From an uncultured Lachnospira sp. (GTDB taxonomy: Bacteria > Bacillota > Clostridia > Lachnospirales > Lachnospiraceae), in contig CAJUBU010000005.1 in the NCBI GenBank assembly GCA_910585095.1, positions 128,802 through 160,289 on the forward strand: DNA of 31,488 nt, written 5' to 3'. The position numbers and the translations under genes are program-made. Positions within the stretch are counted from its first letter, which is position 1. Every line of letters begins with the position of its first letter. The notes beneath the pieces were generated by a model. The model saw only the letters and a program-made list of their open reading frames with translations. It was not told where the DNA came from and searched no databases. Below, piece by piece: positions 16,376-23,231 of this stretch.

Positions 16376-16389
16376 CAAGATTACTTGAT
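16376..16389. promoter_or_regulatory. Candidate operator next to a TATAAT box of the small HTH gene
   Basis: TCAAG-ATTA-CTTGA is an inverted repeat abutting a TATAAT at 16389-16394, about 45 bases before the ATG at 16435. Autoregulation by the HTH product is inferred; the -35 region is not recognisable. Confidence 0.3.
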
Positions 16390-16434
16390 ATAATATTGTA
16401 TTTGCTTAAAAGTTGCATAGAAAGGGAGGGTATC

Positions 16435-16653
16435 ATGTTTAAATATGTAAGTAATAGTCAAATTAAAAAAGAATTTAAAAAAGCAGTAATTGACCATGAT
16501 ACAACTATGGTAGCAATTGCGGAAAAATGTGGAATCAATAGGCAGCAGCTGAACAATCGTTTTAATAATAACAGATTGGCTTTGTCCGATTTATCAAAAT
16601 GGTGTGATGCTATGGATTGTGATTTGGTAATTGATTTTAAGCCAAGAGAGTAG
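16435..16653 (+). CDS. Small helix-turn-helix DNA-binding protein
   Basis: The 72-residue protein starts at an ATG four bases after GGGAGGG (16424-16430). Residues of about 24-65 form an Xre/Cro-like helix-turn-helix: TTMVAIAEKCGINRQQLNNR, then NNNRLALSDLSKWCDAMDCD. The C-terminal VIDFKPRE resembles the short strand that ends many small phage-repressor-type proteins. An in-frame upstream start at 16372 has no ribosome site and is rejected. It stands alone between terminators in an AT-rich stretch with two dyads upstream, so it is probably an autoregulated repressor, perhaps left from a mobile element. No target gene can be assigned. Confidence 0.8.
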   Translation: MFKYVSNSQIKKEFKKAVIDHDTTMVAIAEKCGINRQQLNNRFNNNRLALSDLSKWCDAMDCDLVIDFKPRE

Positions 16654-16777
16654 ATTCATTTATCATTTTAAAACATTTTTAAATGGATATTGTTAAGTAG
16701 CAGTTGTCAAAAAATTTCTTGGTTTAGATAAATTCCAGTTTGAAAAATTGGAAGAAAATAAAATTAAAATATTAATA

Positions 16778-16836
16778 TTGCTGATATTCAAAGATAAAAA
16801 TTTGAGTATCAGCAATTATTATTTTATTATTTTTTA
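16778..16836 (+). terminator. Intrinsic terminator after the small HTH gene
   Basis: TTGCTGATATTCAAA (16778-16792) pairs with TTTGAGTATCAGCAA (16801-16815), 15 bp with one G-U pair and an 8-nt loop, followed by a long T/A-rich tail ending in six T. Confidence 0.8.
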
Positions 16837-17043
16837 AATAAAAGTAACATTAATATATATTTATTGTAGCTTTTACACTAATAATGACGACATATGCTAT
16901 ATACATAACAAAAATAATCCCACCACACAATATTCCTCTTCAATTTCTAATCACAAAATTACTGCAAACTACTCCAACTACATTAATATAAGCGAAAATA
17001 TAAAATCCTAAATAAAAAAGAGGAAATAATTACATAAAATTTA

Positions 17044-17072
17044 TTGACAAATAAAACACACTGTTATATTAT
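17044..17072 (+). promoter_or_regulatory. Promoter of the rplU-prp-rpmA operon
   Basis: TTGACA (17044-17049), 17-base spacer, TATTAT (17067-17072): a near-consensus sigma-A promoter. Transcription would start at about 17079, exactly where the L21 leader begins. Confidence 0.75.
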
Positions 17073-17078
17073 ATTTTA

Positions 17079-17150
17079 GTGTGCCGCACAGCTAGGGAAC
17101 AAATTTAAGCAGAGTAATCTCCCCAAAGCTGGCGAGTATTGAATTAGGAG
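17079..17150 (+). ncRNA. Ribosomal protein L21 leader RNA
   Basis: The leader contains GTGCCGCACAGCTAGGG (17081-17097) and CTCCCCAAAGCTGGCGAGT (17119-17137). AGCT and GGG of the first part can pair with CCC and AGCT of the second. Sequence and position match the L21 leader of Bacilli and Clostridia (Rfam L21_leader), a cis-regulatory structure thought to bind L21 and control the rplU operon autogenously. The assignment is from memory of the motif; a covariance-model search would settle it. It ends at the AGGAGG of rplU. Confidence 0.8.
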
Positions 17151-17156
17151 GTCCAT

Positions 17157-17465
17157 ATGTACGCAATTATAGCAACAGGTGGTAAACAGTACACAGTTTC
17201 AGAAGGTGATGTTATTTATATTGAAAAACTTGGCAAAAATGCTGGTGATACGGTTACATTCGACCAAGTACTTTTTGTAAATAACGGTGAAGCTAAAGTT
17301 GGTGAACCTACAGTAGCAGGTGCTTCAGTTACAGCAAGCGTTGTAGAAGAAGGAAAAGCGAAGAAGGTTATCGTTTACAAGTACAAGAGAAAGACAGGCT
17401 ATCATAAAAAGAATGGTCATAGACAGCCTTTCACTAAGGTTAAGATTGAAAAAATTAACGCTTAA
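17157..17465 (+). CDS. rplU: 50S ribosomal protein L21
   Basis: L21 binds 23S rRNA domain I in the large subunit. The 102-residue protein is of standard length, with MYAIIATGGKQYTVSEGDVI at the start and KKVIVYKYKRKTGYHKKNGH, then RQPFTKVKI, at the end, which are diagnostic. AGGAGG lies seven bases before the ATG. It is the first gene of rplU-prp-rpmA, preceded by its own leader RNA and promoter. Confidence 0.98.
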   Translation: MYAIIATGGKQYTVSEGDVIYIEKLGKNAGDTVTFDQVLFVNNGEAKVGEPTVAGASVTASVVEEGKAKKVIVYKYKRKTGYHKKNGHRQPFTKVKIEKINA

Positions 17466-17502
17466 TTCTTGTAACTCTAATTAAGAAAGGCATGAAATTA
17501 TT

Positions 17503-17847
17503 ATGACTCATGCTACTATTTATAAGAGTTCACTTAACGGTGAAATTTTAGGATTTAAGACAGAGGGACATGCTAATTTTGCCGAGAAAGGCAGTGATAT
17601 TGTATGTGCTTCGATTTCGGTACTTGTTGTCAATACAATCAATGCAATTGATTTGTATACAGTTGATAAATATGAGACACAAGTCAATGAGGATTTGGCG
17701 TTAATCGAGTTTAAGTTAAATCCATTTGTAAGTGAAATACATGTTTCTAATGAAGCAAGGGTATTACTCAATGCACTAGAGCTTGGTTTAAGCCAGATAG
17801 CAGCTGGTAATCCTAAGCATTTATCGATAATGATTGAGGAGGTGTAA
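17503..17847 (+). CDS. prp: Ribosomal-processing cysteine protease Prp
   Basis: Prp removes the N-terminal extension of ribosomal protein L27 in Firmicutes, which is needed for a working ribosome. The catalytic His and Cys are visible in GHANFAEKGSDIVCASIS (about residues 22-39), the signature of the family (formerly DUF464, YsxB). The length of 114 residues is normal. The ATG at 17503 follows AAGAAAGG at a rather long distance of 12 bases; a nearer ATG at 17492 leads straight to a stop. The gene lies between rplU and rpmA as in B. subtilis, and the neighbouring L27 has the expected cleavage site. Confidence 0.95.
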   Translation: MTHATIYKSSLNGEILGFKTEGHANFAEKGSDIVCASISVLVVNTINAIDLYTVDKYETQVNEDLALIEFKLNPFVSEIHVSNEARVLLNALELGLSQIAAGNPKHLSIMIEEV

Positions 17848-17851
17848 TGTT

Positions 17852-18142
17852 ATGTTGAATTTGAATCTTCAGTTTTTTGCTCATAAAAAGGGTGTTGGTT
17901 CTACTAAAAATGGTAGAGATTCAGAGTCTAAAAGATTAGGCGCAAAGAGAGCTGATGGACAGTTTGTTTTAGCTGGTAATATTCTTTACAGACAGCGTGG
18001 AACAAAGATTCTTCCAGGTGTTAATGTTGGTCGCGGCAGCGATGATACATTATTTGCACTTGTTGATGGCACTGTTCGATTCGAGAGAAAGGGCAGAGAT
18101 AAAAAGCAGGTTTCTGTTTATCCTGTAGCCGTTAACGAATAA
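17852..18142 (+). CDS. rpmA: 50S ribosomal protein L27 with Prp-cleaved N-terminal extension
   Basis: L27 reaches into the peptidyl-transferase centre. The protein begins MLNLNLQFFAHKKGVGSTKN, where LNLQFF-A is the Firmicutes extension cut after the two Phe by Prp, leaving AHKKGVGSTKN as the mature N-terminus. GRDSESKRLGAKRADGQFV and RQRGTKILPGVNVGRGSDD are diagnostic. The ATG at 17852 stands seven bases after GAGGAGGTG; an in-frame TTG at 17834 lies within the ribosome-site region and is rejected. The gene starts five bases after prp, so the two are translationally linked. Confidence 0.97.
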   Translation: MLNLNLQFFAHKKGVGSTKNGRDSESKRLGAKRADGQFVLAGNILYRQRGTKILPGVNVGRGSDDTLFALVDGTVRFERKGRDKKQVSVYPVAVNE

Positions 18143-18158
18143 TGCTTGTTAAGTTTTT

Positions 18159-18192
18159 ATGGCTCCAAGTCTTTTGGCTTGGAGCCATTTTT
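18159..18192 (+). terminator. Intrinsic terminator between rpmA and obgE
   Basis: ATGGCTCCAAG (18159-18169) pairs with CTTGGAGCCAT (18178-18188) around an 8-nt loop, followed by TTTT. obgE starts only 23 bases later with no obvious promoter, so partial read-through is likely. Confidence 0.8.
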
Positions 18193-18214
18193 AGAAATAG
18201 AAAGGTAAAAAAAT

Positions 18215-19507
18215 ATGTTTTCAGACAGAGTGCGCATATTTATTAAATCAGGCAAAGGTGGCGATGGGCATGTTAGTTTTAGGAGAGAAATTTATGTTCC
18301 TGACGGTGGTCCTGATGGCGGCAATGGCGGTAAAGGCGGCGATATTATATTTGAAGTTGATAAAGGTTTGAATACATTAGGAGATTTTCGACACAATAGT
18401 AAATATATTGCTGAGAGTGGTGCTGAGGGCGGAAAAAAGCGCTGTACTGGTAAAAATGGCGAAGATTTAATTATAAAAGTTCCAGAAGGGACAGTTTTAT
18501 ATGATGATGAAAGCAATAAAGTCATTGCAGATATGTCCAACGACAATCTTCGAGAAGTTATATTAAAAGGAGGACGTGGCGGCAAGGGAAATATGAATTA
18601 TGCCACTGCAACCATGCAGGCGCCGCAGTATGCACAACCAGGTCAAGATGCAAAAGAATTGTGGATACGACTTGAATTAAAAGTAATTGCTGACGTTGGT
18701 TTAGTTGGATTTCCGAATGTTGGCAAATCAACGCTTTTATCAAGAGTAACCAATGCAAAGCCTAAGATTGCTAATTATCATTTTACAACATTAAATCCAA
18801 ATCTTGGTGTAGTTGATATTGAAGGCGGAAAAGGATTTGTTATAGCCGATATTCCTGGATTAATAGAAGGAGCATCAGAAGGCGTTGGACTTGGACATGA
18901 CTTTTTACGTCATATTGAACGCACAAAAGTCATTATACACATGGTTGATGCGGCTTCTGTGGAAGGCAGAAATCCAGTAGATGATATTCAGTCTATCAAT
19001 GCAGAGCTTGAACGGTATAATCCAGATTTGCTGAAACGACCACAAGTTATTGCCGCCAATAAAATTGACGCAATATATGATAATGGTGAAGAAAATCCTG
19101 TTGATATATTAAAAGAAACATTTGAGCCATTAGGCATTAAAGTATATCCCATTTCAGCAGTTACAGGAAAAGGATTAAAAGAACTTTTGTACGCAGTTCG
19201 TCATATTTTAGATTCTATGGACGATAATCCAGTTATGTTTGAAAAAGAATTAGATATCAATACGTTATTTGACAATGCAATTGAAGCATTTTATGTAGAG
19301 AAATCTCCAGAAGGCATTTATCTTGTATATGGTCCGCGTGTTGACCGCATGTTAGGATACACAAATCTTGATTCAGAGAAAGGATTTAGCTTTTTCCAAA
19401 AGTTTTTAAAAGAGACAGGTATTTTAAAAGAATTAAAAGATTTAGGCATACAGGAAGGCGATACCGTTCGTGTTGGAGAATATCTTGAATTTGACTATTA
19501 TGATTAA
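18215..19507 (+). CDS. obgE: Obg-family GTPase, ribosome assembly and stress
   Basis: Obg is an essential GTPase in 50S subunit assembly and stress control. The 430-residue protein has three domains. The glycine-rich N-terminal Obg fold (1-158) has many G-G motifs, e.g. PDGGPDGGNGGKGGD. The G domain has G1 GFPNVGKST (about 165), G3 DIPGLIEGA, G4 ANKID and G5 SAVTGKG. A C-terminal OCT domain (about 350-430) contains EGIYLVYGPRVDRM. A C-terminal OCT domain is usual in Firmicutes. It starts behind AGAAAGG. It follows rplU-prp-rpmA and precedes yhbY, all acting on the ribosome. Confidence 0.97.
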   Translation: MFSDRVRIFIKSGKGGDGHVSFRREIYVPDGGPDGGNGGKGGDIIFEVDKGLNTLGDFRHNSKYIAESGAEGGKKRCTGKNGEDLIIKVPEGTVLYDDESNKVIADMSNDNLREVILKGGRGGKGNMNYATATMQAPQYAQPGQDAKELWIRLELKVIADVGLVGFPNVGKSTLLSRVTNAKPKIANYHFTTLNPNLGVVDIEGGKGFVIADIPGLIEGASEGVGLGHDFLRHIERTKVIIHMVDAASVEGRNPVDDIQSINAELERYNPDLLKRPQVIAANKIDAIYDNGEENPVDILKETFEPLGIKVYPISAVTGKGLKELLYAVRHILDSMDDNPVMFEKELDINTLFDNAIEAFYVEKSPEGIYLVYGPRVDRMLGYTNLDSEKGFSFFQKFLKETGILKELKDLGIQEGDTVRVGEYLEFDYYD

Positions 19508-19551
19508 TTTTTTAGTAAAAATTTTTTGATAAAATGTTACTCAATAAATGT

Positions 19552-19717
19552 TTTGTGTCTGTGCGTTGCTTGGCACAAGTTTTATGTGAAGAATTTTAAT
19601 TTATCAAGTAAGTTCGTTGCTTCAGTATTGCAAAGATATAAGTGAAAGTGGGAAATTTACTTGTTTTAGTATTTAGTGATAACTTGACATTTTTATAAAA
19701 GCAACGCAGAAATGAGG
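19552..19717 (+). repeat. Dispersed hairpin/complementary-arm element, copy C (long linker)
   Basis: The hairpin stem TTTGTGTC (19552-19559) pairs with GGCACAAG (19572-19579), 8 bp with two G-U pairs, and the 12-nt loop is TGTGCGTTGCTT. The right arm AAGCAACGCA (19699-19708) is the perfect reverse complement of the loop core TGCGTTGCTT (19562-19571). It runs into GAAATGAGGA, whose GAGGA (19713-19717) is the ribosome site for yhbY. The 127-nt linker holds a second stem CAAGTAA/TTACTTG (19605-19611, 19657-19663) enclosing another CGTTGCTT (19615-19622). Confidence 0.7.
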
Positions 19718-19726
19718 ATAAATAGT

Positions 19727-20242
19727 ATGACCAGCAAACAGCGTGCATATTTAAAAGGACTTGCAATGACAATAGAACCTATTTTTCAATTAGGTAAAGC
19801 AAGTCTTACACCAGAAAATACAAAAGCAATAAATGAAGCGTTAGAAGCAAGAGAATTAATAAAAATTAATGTTTTGCAAAATTGCGCCGACAATCCAAAA
19901 GCGATTGCTGTAATGATTGCAGAAAGGACACATTCACAAATAGTCCAAGTAATCGGCAAAAAAATTGTTCTCTATAAACCAAAAACAAAGTCTAAATCAA
20001 AAGAAAAATCAAATACAAAACAATCATCAAAAACATTTTCTGCAAATAAATTAAAAGGCAGCGAAAAAAAACAATCCAAAAAAAGTTTTAAAAATAAAGT
20101 TCAAAACAAGACAGAACAATCTAAAAAAGAATTTAAAAATAAAGCAAAAAATGCCGCTTCTAAAAATAATAATAGTCGTGGTATGGAGGCTAAAAATGTT
20201 TCAAGAAAAAAGAGCAGTAGGAATTATGGGGGGAACGTTTAA
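19727..20242 (+). CDS. yhbY: YhbY-type RNA-binding protein (CRM domain) with basic low-complexity tail
   Basis: Residues 1-92 form a CRS1-YhbY (CRM) RNA-binding domain: TSKQRAYLKGLAMTIEPIFQ, LGKASLT, then the GxxG-region and AVMIAERTHSQIVQVIGKKI. YhbY binds pre-50S particles. Residues of about 93-171 are almost only Lys, Ser, Asn, Glu and Thr, a disordered basic tail absent from the ~97-residue standard protein. The start is ATG 19727 (MTSKQRAYL matches the family); the ATG at 19712 lies inside the repeated element and would place the ribosome site within the gene. The 3' end overlaps nadD by 47 bases. Genes obgE-yhbY-nadD-yqeK-rsfS are a conserved Firmicutes series. Confidence 0.9.
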   Translation: MTSKQRAYLKGLAMTIEPIFQLGKASLTPENTKAINEALEARELIKINVLQNCADNPKAIAVMIAERTHSQIVQVIGKKIVLYKPKTKSKSKEKSNTKQSSKTFSANKLKGSEKKQSKKSFKNKVQNKTEQSKKEFKNKAKNAASKNNNSRGMEAKNVSRKKSSRNYGGNV

Positions 20243-20810
20243 CCCAATACATGTAGGACATATTCAGATAGCAATTGCTGCATATAAGCAATTTCATTTG
20301 CCAGAAATTCTTATTATGCCAAGCGGCAATCCTTCTTCTTATAAGGATACACATGCACTTGCAAGCGCGAATCATCGCTGTAATATGATTTATCTGGCAA
20401 TAAAGAATTATCCTTATATGAAATTATCAACACTTGAGATAGATAGACAGGGAAAAACATTTACTTCTGACACGCTAGAACAATTAGAACCATTTTATGA
20501 TACCATTTATTTTATTATAGGCGCTGATTCTTTATTTGCTTTAGAAAACTGGCATAAAGCGGCATATGTTATGAGCCATTGTCATTTTTTGGCGGCAAAT
20601 CGAAATCAATATAAAAGACAAGAGTTGTTTAATCGAATCGACTATTTAAAAGCAACGTATCATGCAAAAATAGATTTAATTGAAACAAAAGAATATCCTT
20701 TTAGTTCGACCGATATACGTGATAGAGTGTCTAAAAATAAAAGTATTGATAAAATGGTGGGAACAGAAGTAGCATGGTATATTAAAAGCAATATATTATA
20801 TCATTTATAA
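20196..20810 (+). CDS. nadD: Nicotinate-nucleotide adenylyltransferase
   Basis: NadD transfers AMP from ATP to nicotinate mononucleotide in NAD synthesis. The 204-residue protein has the nucleotidyltransferase motif GIMGGTFNPIHVGHIQIA (residues of about 9-26, with the HxGH) and the C-terminal SSTDIRDRV motif; FIIGADSLFALENW is also typical. The start at ATG 20196 lies six bases after ATGGAGG inside the end of yhbY, so translation is coupled; an in-frame start at 20151 has no ribosome site. It precedes the MazG-like gene and yqeK, as is usual for this cluster. Confidence 0.95.
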   Translation: MFQEKRAVGIMGGTFNPIHVGHIQIAIAAYKQFHLPEILIMPSGNPSSYKDTHALASANHRCNMIYLAIKNYPYMKLSTLEIDRQGKTFTSDTLEQLEPFYDTIYFIIGADSLFALENWHKAAYVMSHCHFLAANRNQYKRQELFNRIDYLKATYHAKIDLIETKEYPFSSTDIRDRVSKNKSIDKMVGTEVAWYIKSNILYHL

Positions 20811-20904
20811 ATTATCTTTGAATTTTATTTACTTGTTAAGTCTATTGTTTTATAAAATTAGGTTTAAATTATTAAAGCTATAATTTGGTATTTATGGAGG
20901 GGTT

Positions 20905-21234
20905 ATGAGTAAAACTTTTGCAGAAATGGAAGAAATGTATCAAGAAATCGTAAAAAGATTTAATAAAATCGAGTTACAAGAGTGGAAAGCAGAAGGTGCA
21001 ATGATTGAATTATCGAAACAAGTTGGCGAATTAGCAAAACAAGTTATGATAAAAGAAAAATATTATGCACTGGAAAATGACATGAGTGATGTAGATGAGC
21101 GTTTAGGCAATGAAATGGCAGATGTAATTGCTCAGGTAATGAGATTAGCTTGCTTTTATAAAATAGATTTAGAAAAGGCTTTTATTGAAGCAAGAGAAGA
21201 TGAAGACAGATATTTAAAATCCAGAGGTGTTTAA
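20905..21234 (+). CDS. MazG-like nucleotide pyrophosphohydrolase-type protein
   Basis: The 109-residue all-helical protein has the MazG-like arrangement of acidic residues: ELSKQVGELAKQVM (about 33-46) and, further on, RLGNEMADVIAQVMRLACFY, where NEMAD supplies the E-x-x-D pair. Such small proteins usually hydrolyse NTPs or house-clean modified nucleotides. The first motif reads E-L-S-K-Q in place of the usual E-E-x-x-E, so activity is uncertain. GGAGGGG lies just before the ATG. It sits between nadD and yqeK; its stop (21234) comes 22 bases before the preferred yqeK start. Confidence 0.7.
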   Translation: MSKTFAEMEEMYQEIVKRFNKIELQEWKAEGAMIELSKQVGELAKQVMIKEKYYALENDMSDVDERLGNEMADVIAQVMRLACFYKIDLEKAFIEAREDEDRYLKSRGV

Positions 21235-21256
21235 TGTTAATAACATGGAGATTGTT

Positions 21257-21853
21257 ATGAATAATGAGTATGTACATGAATTGAGAAAAAAAGTAAAAAA
21301 AGAATTTAAAAAAGATAAATCAAGGTATTGGCATACAATTGGTGTTGCTCAAACTGCTGCCAATTTGGCGATGTGTTATGAGGTAGACATAGAAAAAGCG
21401 TTTATAGCAGGACTGCTGCATGATTGTGCTAAATGTTACACCAATGAACAATTGTTACATTATTGTTTGGAATATCAAATTGAAATTAGTGAATATGAAC
21501 AAGCTAGTCCATATCTATTGCATAGCAAATTAGGGGCATATTTTGCTAAAAATAAATATGGCATTGAAGATGAGGATATTATCAATGCTATTTTATTTCA
21601 TACAACAGGACGTCCTAGAATGTCCAAATTGGAAGAAATTATATTTATAGCAGATTATATTGAGCCTTACCGCAATAGAGCTGATGACCTTGATATTATC
21701 CGAAAATTGGCTTACAAAGATATACAAAAGGCGATATTAAAAGCGACAGAGGACACATTAAATTATCTAAAAAATAAAGGTAAAGAACAATTTATTGATG
21801 CACTTTCTGTACAGACCTATGACTATTACAAAGAAAATTGTCTATTAAAATAA
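21257..21853 (+). CDS. yqeK: HD-domain bis(5'-nucleosyl)-tetraphosphatase (YqeK)
   Basis: YqeK is an HD-superfamily hydrolase that splits Ap4A symmetrically. The metal-binding residues are visible in RYWHTIGVAQTAANLA (His), LLHDCAKC (His-Asp), YLLHSKLGAYFA, FHTTGRPRMS and IFIADYIEPYR. The 198-residue length is typical. The ATG at 21257 follows GGAG by seven bases; in-frame earlier starts (GTG 21227, ATG 21245) lack a ribosome site. It stands between the MazG-like gene and rsfS in the conserved nadD-yqeK-rsfS order. Confidence 0.93.
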   Translation: MNNEYVHELRKKVKKEFKKDKSRYWHTIGVAQTAANLAMCYEVDIEKAFIAGLLHDCAKCYTNEQLLHYCLEYQIEISEYEQASPYLLHSKLGAYFAKNKYGIEDEDIINAILFHTTGRPRMSKLEEIIFIADYIEPYRNRADDLDIIRKLAYKDIQKAILKATEDTLNYLKNKGKEQFIDALSVQTYDYYKENCLLK

Positions 21854-21880
21854 GTTAATCAGGAAAGGAATAAATAATAA

Positions 21881-22240
21881 ATGATAGATAAAACTGATAC
21901 AAAAGAAATGGTAAAGATAGCCGTAGAAGCTATGCGCGACAAAAAAGCAGAAGATATCAAAGTTATTGATATCAGTAATATATCAGTAATAGCAGATTAT
22001 TTTATTATAACCGATGGGAAAAATCAAAAGCATGTACAGGCTATTACAGATAATGTTCAAGAAAAGCTTTATGAGCAAGGGTATGAAAATCCAAGAATGG
22101 AAGGCTATAACACAGCCAATTGGATATTATTGGATTATAAAGATATTATTATTCATGTATTTAATACCGAAGACCGTCTATTTTATGACCTAGAAAGAAT
22201 TTGGCGAGATGGAATTGATGTCAACTTAGATGAATTATAA
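21881..22240 (+). CDS. rsfS: Ribosomal silencing factor RsfS
   Basis: RsfS binds L14 and blocks subunit joining in starved cells. The 119-residue protein shows the family signature in order: KMVKIAVEAM near the start (reading EMVKIAVEAMRDKKAEDIKV), DISNISVIADYFIITDG, QAITDNVQEKL and GYNTANWILLDYKDIIIHVF, then RLFYDLERIW. The ATG follows GGAAAGGAA. It is the last gene of the operon and is followed by a strong bidirectional terminator. Confidence 0.95.
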   Translation: MIDKTDTKEMVKIAVEAMRDKKAEDIKVIDISNISVIADYFIITDGKNQKHVQAITDNVQEKLYEQGYENPRMEGYNTANWILLDYKDIIIHVFNTEDRLFYDLERIWRDGIDVNLDEL

Positions 22241-22266
22241 AAAATTTGAAATATTCTTTCAAAAAA

Positions 22267-22311
22267 CCAACTTATCTGGCAATCACAATTAGCTAGATAA
22301 GTTGGCTTTTT
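22267..22311. terminator. Bidirectional terminator between rsfS and the minus-strand HTH operon
   Basis: CCAACTTATCTGGC (22267-22280) pairs with GCTAGATAAGTTGG (22292-22305), 14 bp with one G-U pair and an 11-nt loop. CTTTTT follows on the plus strand and an A-run precedes it (T-run on the minus strand), so it serves both convergent operons. Confidence 0.85.
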
Positions 22312-22327
22312 ATATATTCAATTCTTT

Positions 22328-22501
22328 TTATTTCTTCTTGTTTGTAATAAAATAGATTAAAAAAGCGATAGAATTGCTCATTAAACCAAATGATAACAAT
22401 ATATGATTTTCTCCTTGACCCAAAATGCAAAGAACAATACTAATAAGTCCTATGATTGCTAATATCATTCCAATAATAGATATAATCTTTTTTTGACTCA
22501 T
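22328..22501 (-). CDS. 57-residue two-helix membrane protein
   Basis: The minus strand from ATG 22501 reads MSQKKIISIIGMILAIIGL, then ISIVLCILGQGENH and a second hydrophobic segment ending in YFITNKKK and TAA. Two transmembrane helices (about 6-27 and 33-53) are joined by a short polar loop, with Lys at both ends. GGAGG stands eight bases upstream, within the last codons of the HTH membrane protein gene; the two genes are only two bases apart, so translation is coupled. I do not recognise a family. It may be a partner of the HTH membrane protein, or a small envelope protein that it controls. Confidence 0.72.
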   Translation of the reverse strand: MSQKKIISIIGMILAIIGLISIVLCILGQGENHILLSFGLMSNSIAFLIYFITNKKK

Positions 22502-22503
22502 AT

Positions 22504-22986
22504 TTAAATACCTCCATTCTTTTTATGGATGTGCGCCCAATAATAACCAAGAAGAAAAATACCTATTAGCATTTGACAAATAGATATTCCTAACATAAAG
22601 CCTGAAAGGAAATCTTGAATATTTGTTCCTCCAAATATTTGTGAGAGTACAAGCATAACACCGCCCATAATGATTAAAAAAAATCCACTAATCAATATTT
22701 TGGTATTCTTTAAATTTTGCATTTCTTTAATCATTTCAATAATCTGCTCATTATCATAAGTATGTATGCTTTTTTCATCTTCTTCACCATTCATTAACTC
22801 AGCAAGTGTAATACTAAGTTCTTGACACAATATTTCAATAATACAATAATCAGGCATACATTTTCCTGTTTCCCATTTTGAGATTGTTTTATTTGAAACG
22901 CCAATTTTTTCTGCAAGCTGTTCTTGTGTTAAGTTTTTTTCTTTTCGTTTTTTTGCAATAAATTTGCCTGTTGTAATTTGATTCAT
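22504..22986 (-). CDS. Xre-family helix-turn-helix protein with two C-terminal membrane helices
   Basis: The 160-residue protein has an N-terminal Xre/Cro helix-turn-helix at residues of about 7-62 (ISKWETGKCMP is the usual end of the recognition helix region) and a charged linker. Two hydrophobic segments follow, about 95-117 (ILISGFFLIIMGGVMLVLSQ) and 126-150. This is a membrane-tethered regulator of a type common in Firmicutes, often paired with small membrane proteins. The nearest GGAGG (23002-23006) is 15 bases from the ATG at 22986, longer than usual; an ATG closer to it opens a five-codon frame whose TGA overlaps the real start (ATGA). The role is unknown; envelope-stress or bacteriocin-type signalling is only a guess. 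Confidence 0.82.
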   Translation of the reverse strand: MNQITTGKFIAKKRKEKNLTQEQLAEKIGVSNKTISKWETGKCMPDYCIIEILCQELSITLAELMNGEEDEKSIHTYDNEQIIEMIKEMQNLKNTKILISGFFLIIMGGVMLVLSQIFGGTNIQDFLSGFMLGISICQMLIGIFLLGYYWAHIHKKNGGI

Positions 22987-23231
22987 TTTTGTTTCTTCAT
23001 ACCTCCAAAGTGTTTTTATACTCTATATTTTATCCATTTTTATAAAAAATCACATCCCTCAAAAGGAGAATATGCGTGGAATGATACAATTTTACAAAAA
23101 TAATTATGTGGAATCATAAAGAATTTTGTGATAAAATAATCTTGTTTATGCTAAATCTTAAAGTTAAACGGATATTTGTAATCCGATTTGAGCAAAAGAA
23201 TATTAAAGACATAAGAAAGGAAGTGTAATTC

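Larger units (their letters stand above)
15844..16434. other. Intergenic region with two terminators and dyads
   Basis: No gene was found in these 591 very AT-rich bases. They contain the terminators at 15894-15928 and 15994-16040, a perfect dyad ATGTATG-TTT-CATACAT (16301-16317), and the inverted repeat TCAAG-ATTA-CTTGA (16376-16389) that abuts a TATAAT (16389-16394) upstream of the small HTH gene. No convincing -35 box is visible for that TATAAT. Confidence 0.6.
16654..17156. other. Intergenic region: terminator, possible decayed minus-strand membrane gene, rplU promoter and leader
   Basis: These 503 bases hold the HTH gene's terminator (16778-16836) and the rplU promoter and leader (17044-17150). 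Between them, on the minus strand, 17023-16850 reads as two hydrophobic segments (YIFAYINVVGVVCSNFVI and GGIIFVMYIAYVVIISV) in one frame, interrupted by a TGA and without a start codon or ribosome site. This could be a decayed membrane-protein fragment, but the region is short and AT-rich, so chance is not excluded. Confidence 0.4.

Noticed and set aside
16700..16830. Plus-strand frame with KFLGLDKFQFEKLEENKIK before the 16778 terminator
   Set aside because: It begins after a TAA with no start codon or ribosome site and runs through the terminator hairpin, so it is most likely non-coding.
18292..18585. Pro-rich minus-strand frame inside obgE
   Set aside because: It is the complement of the Gly-rich Obg domain (GGN codons read as Pro on the other strand).
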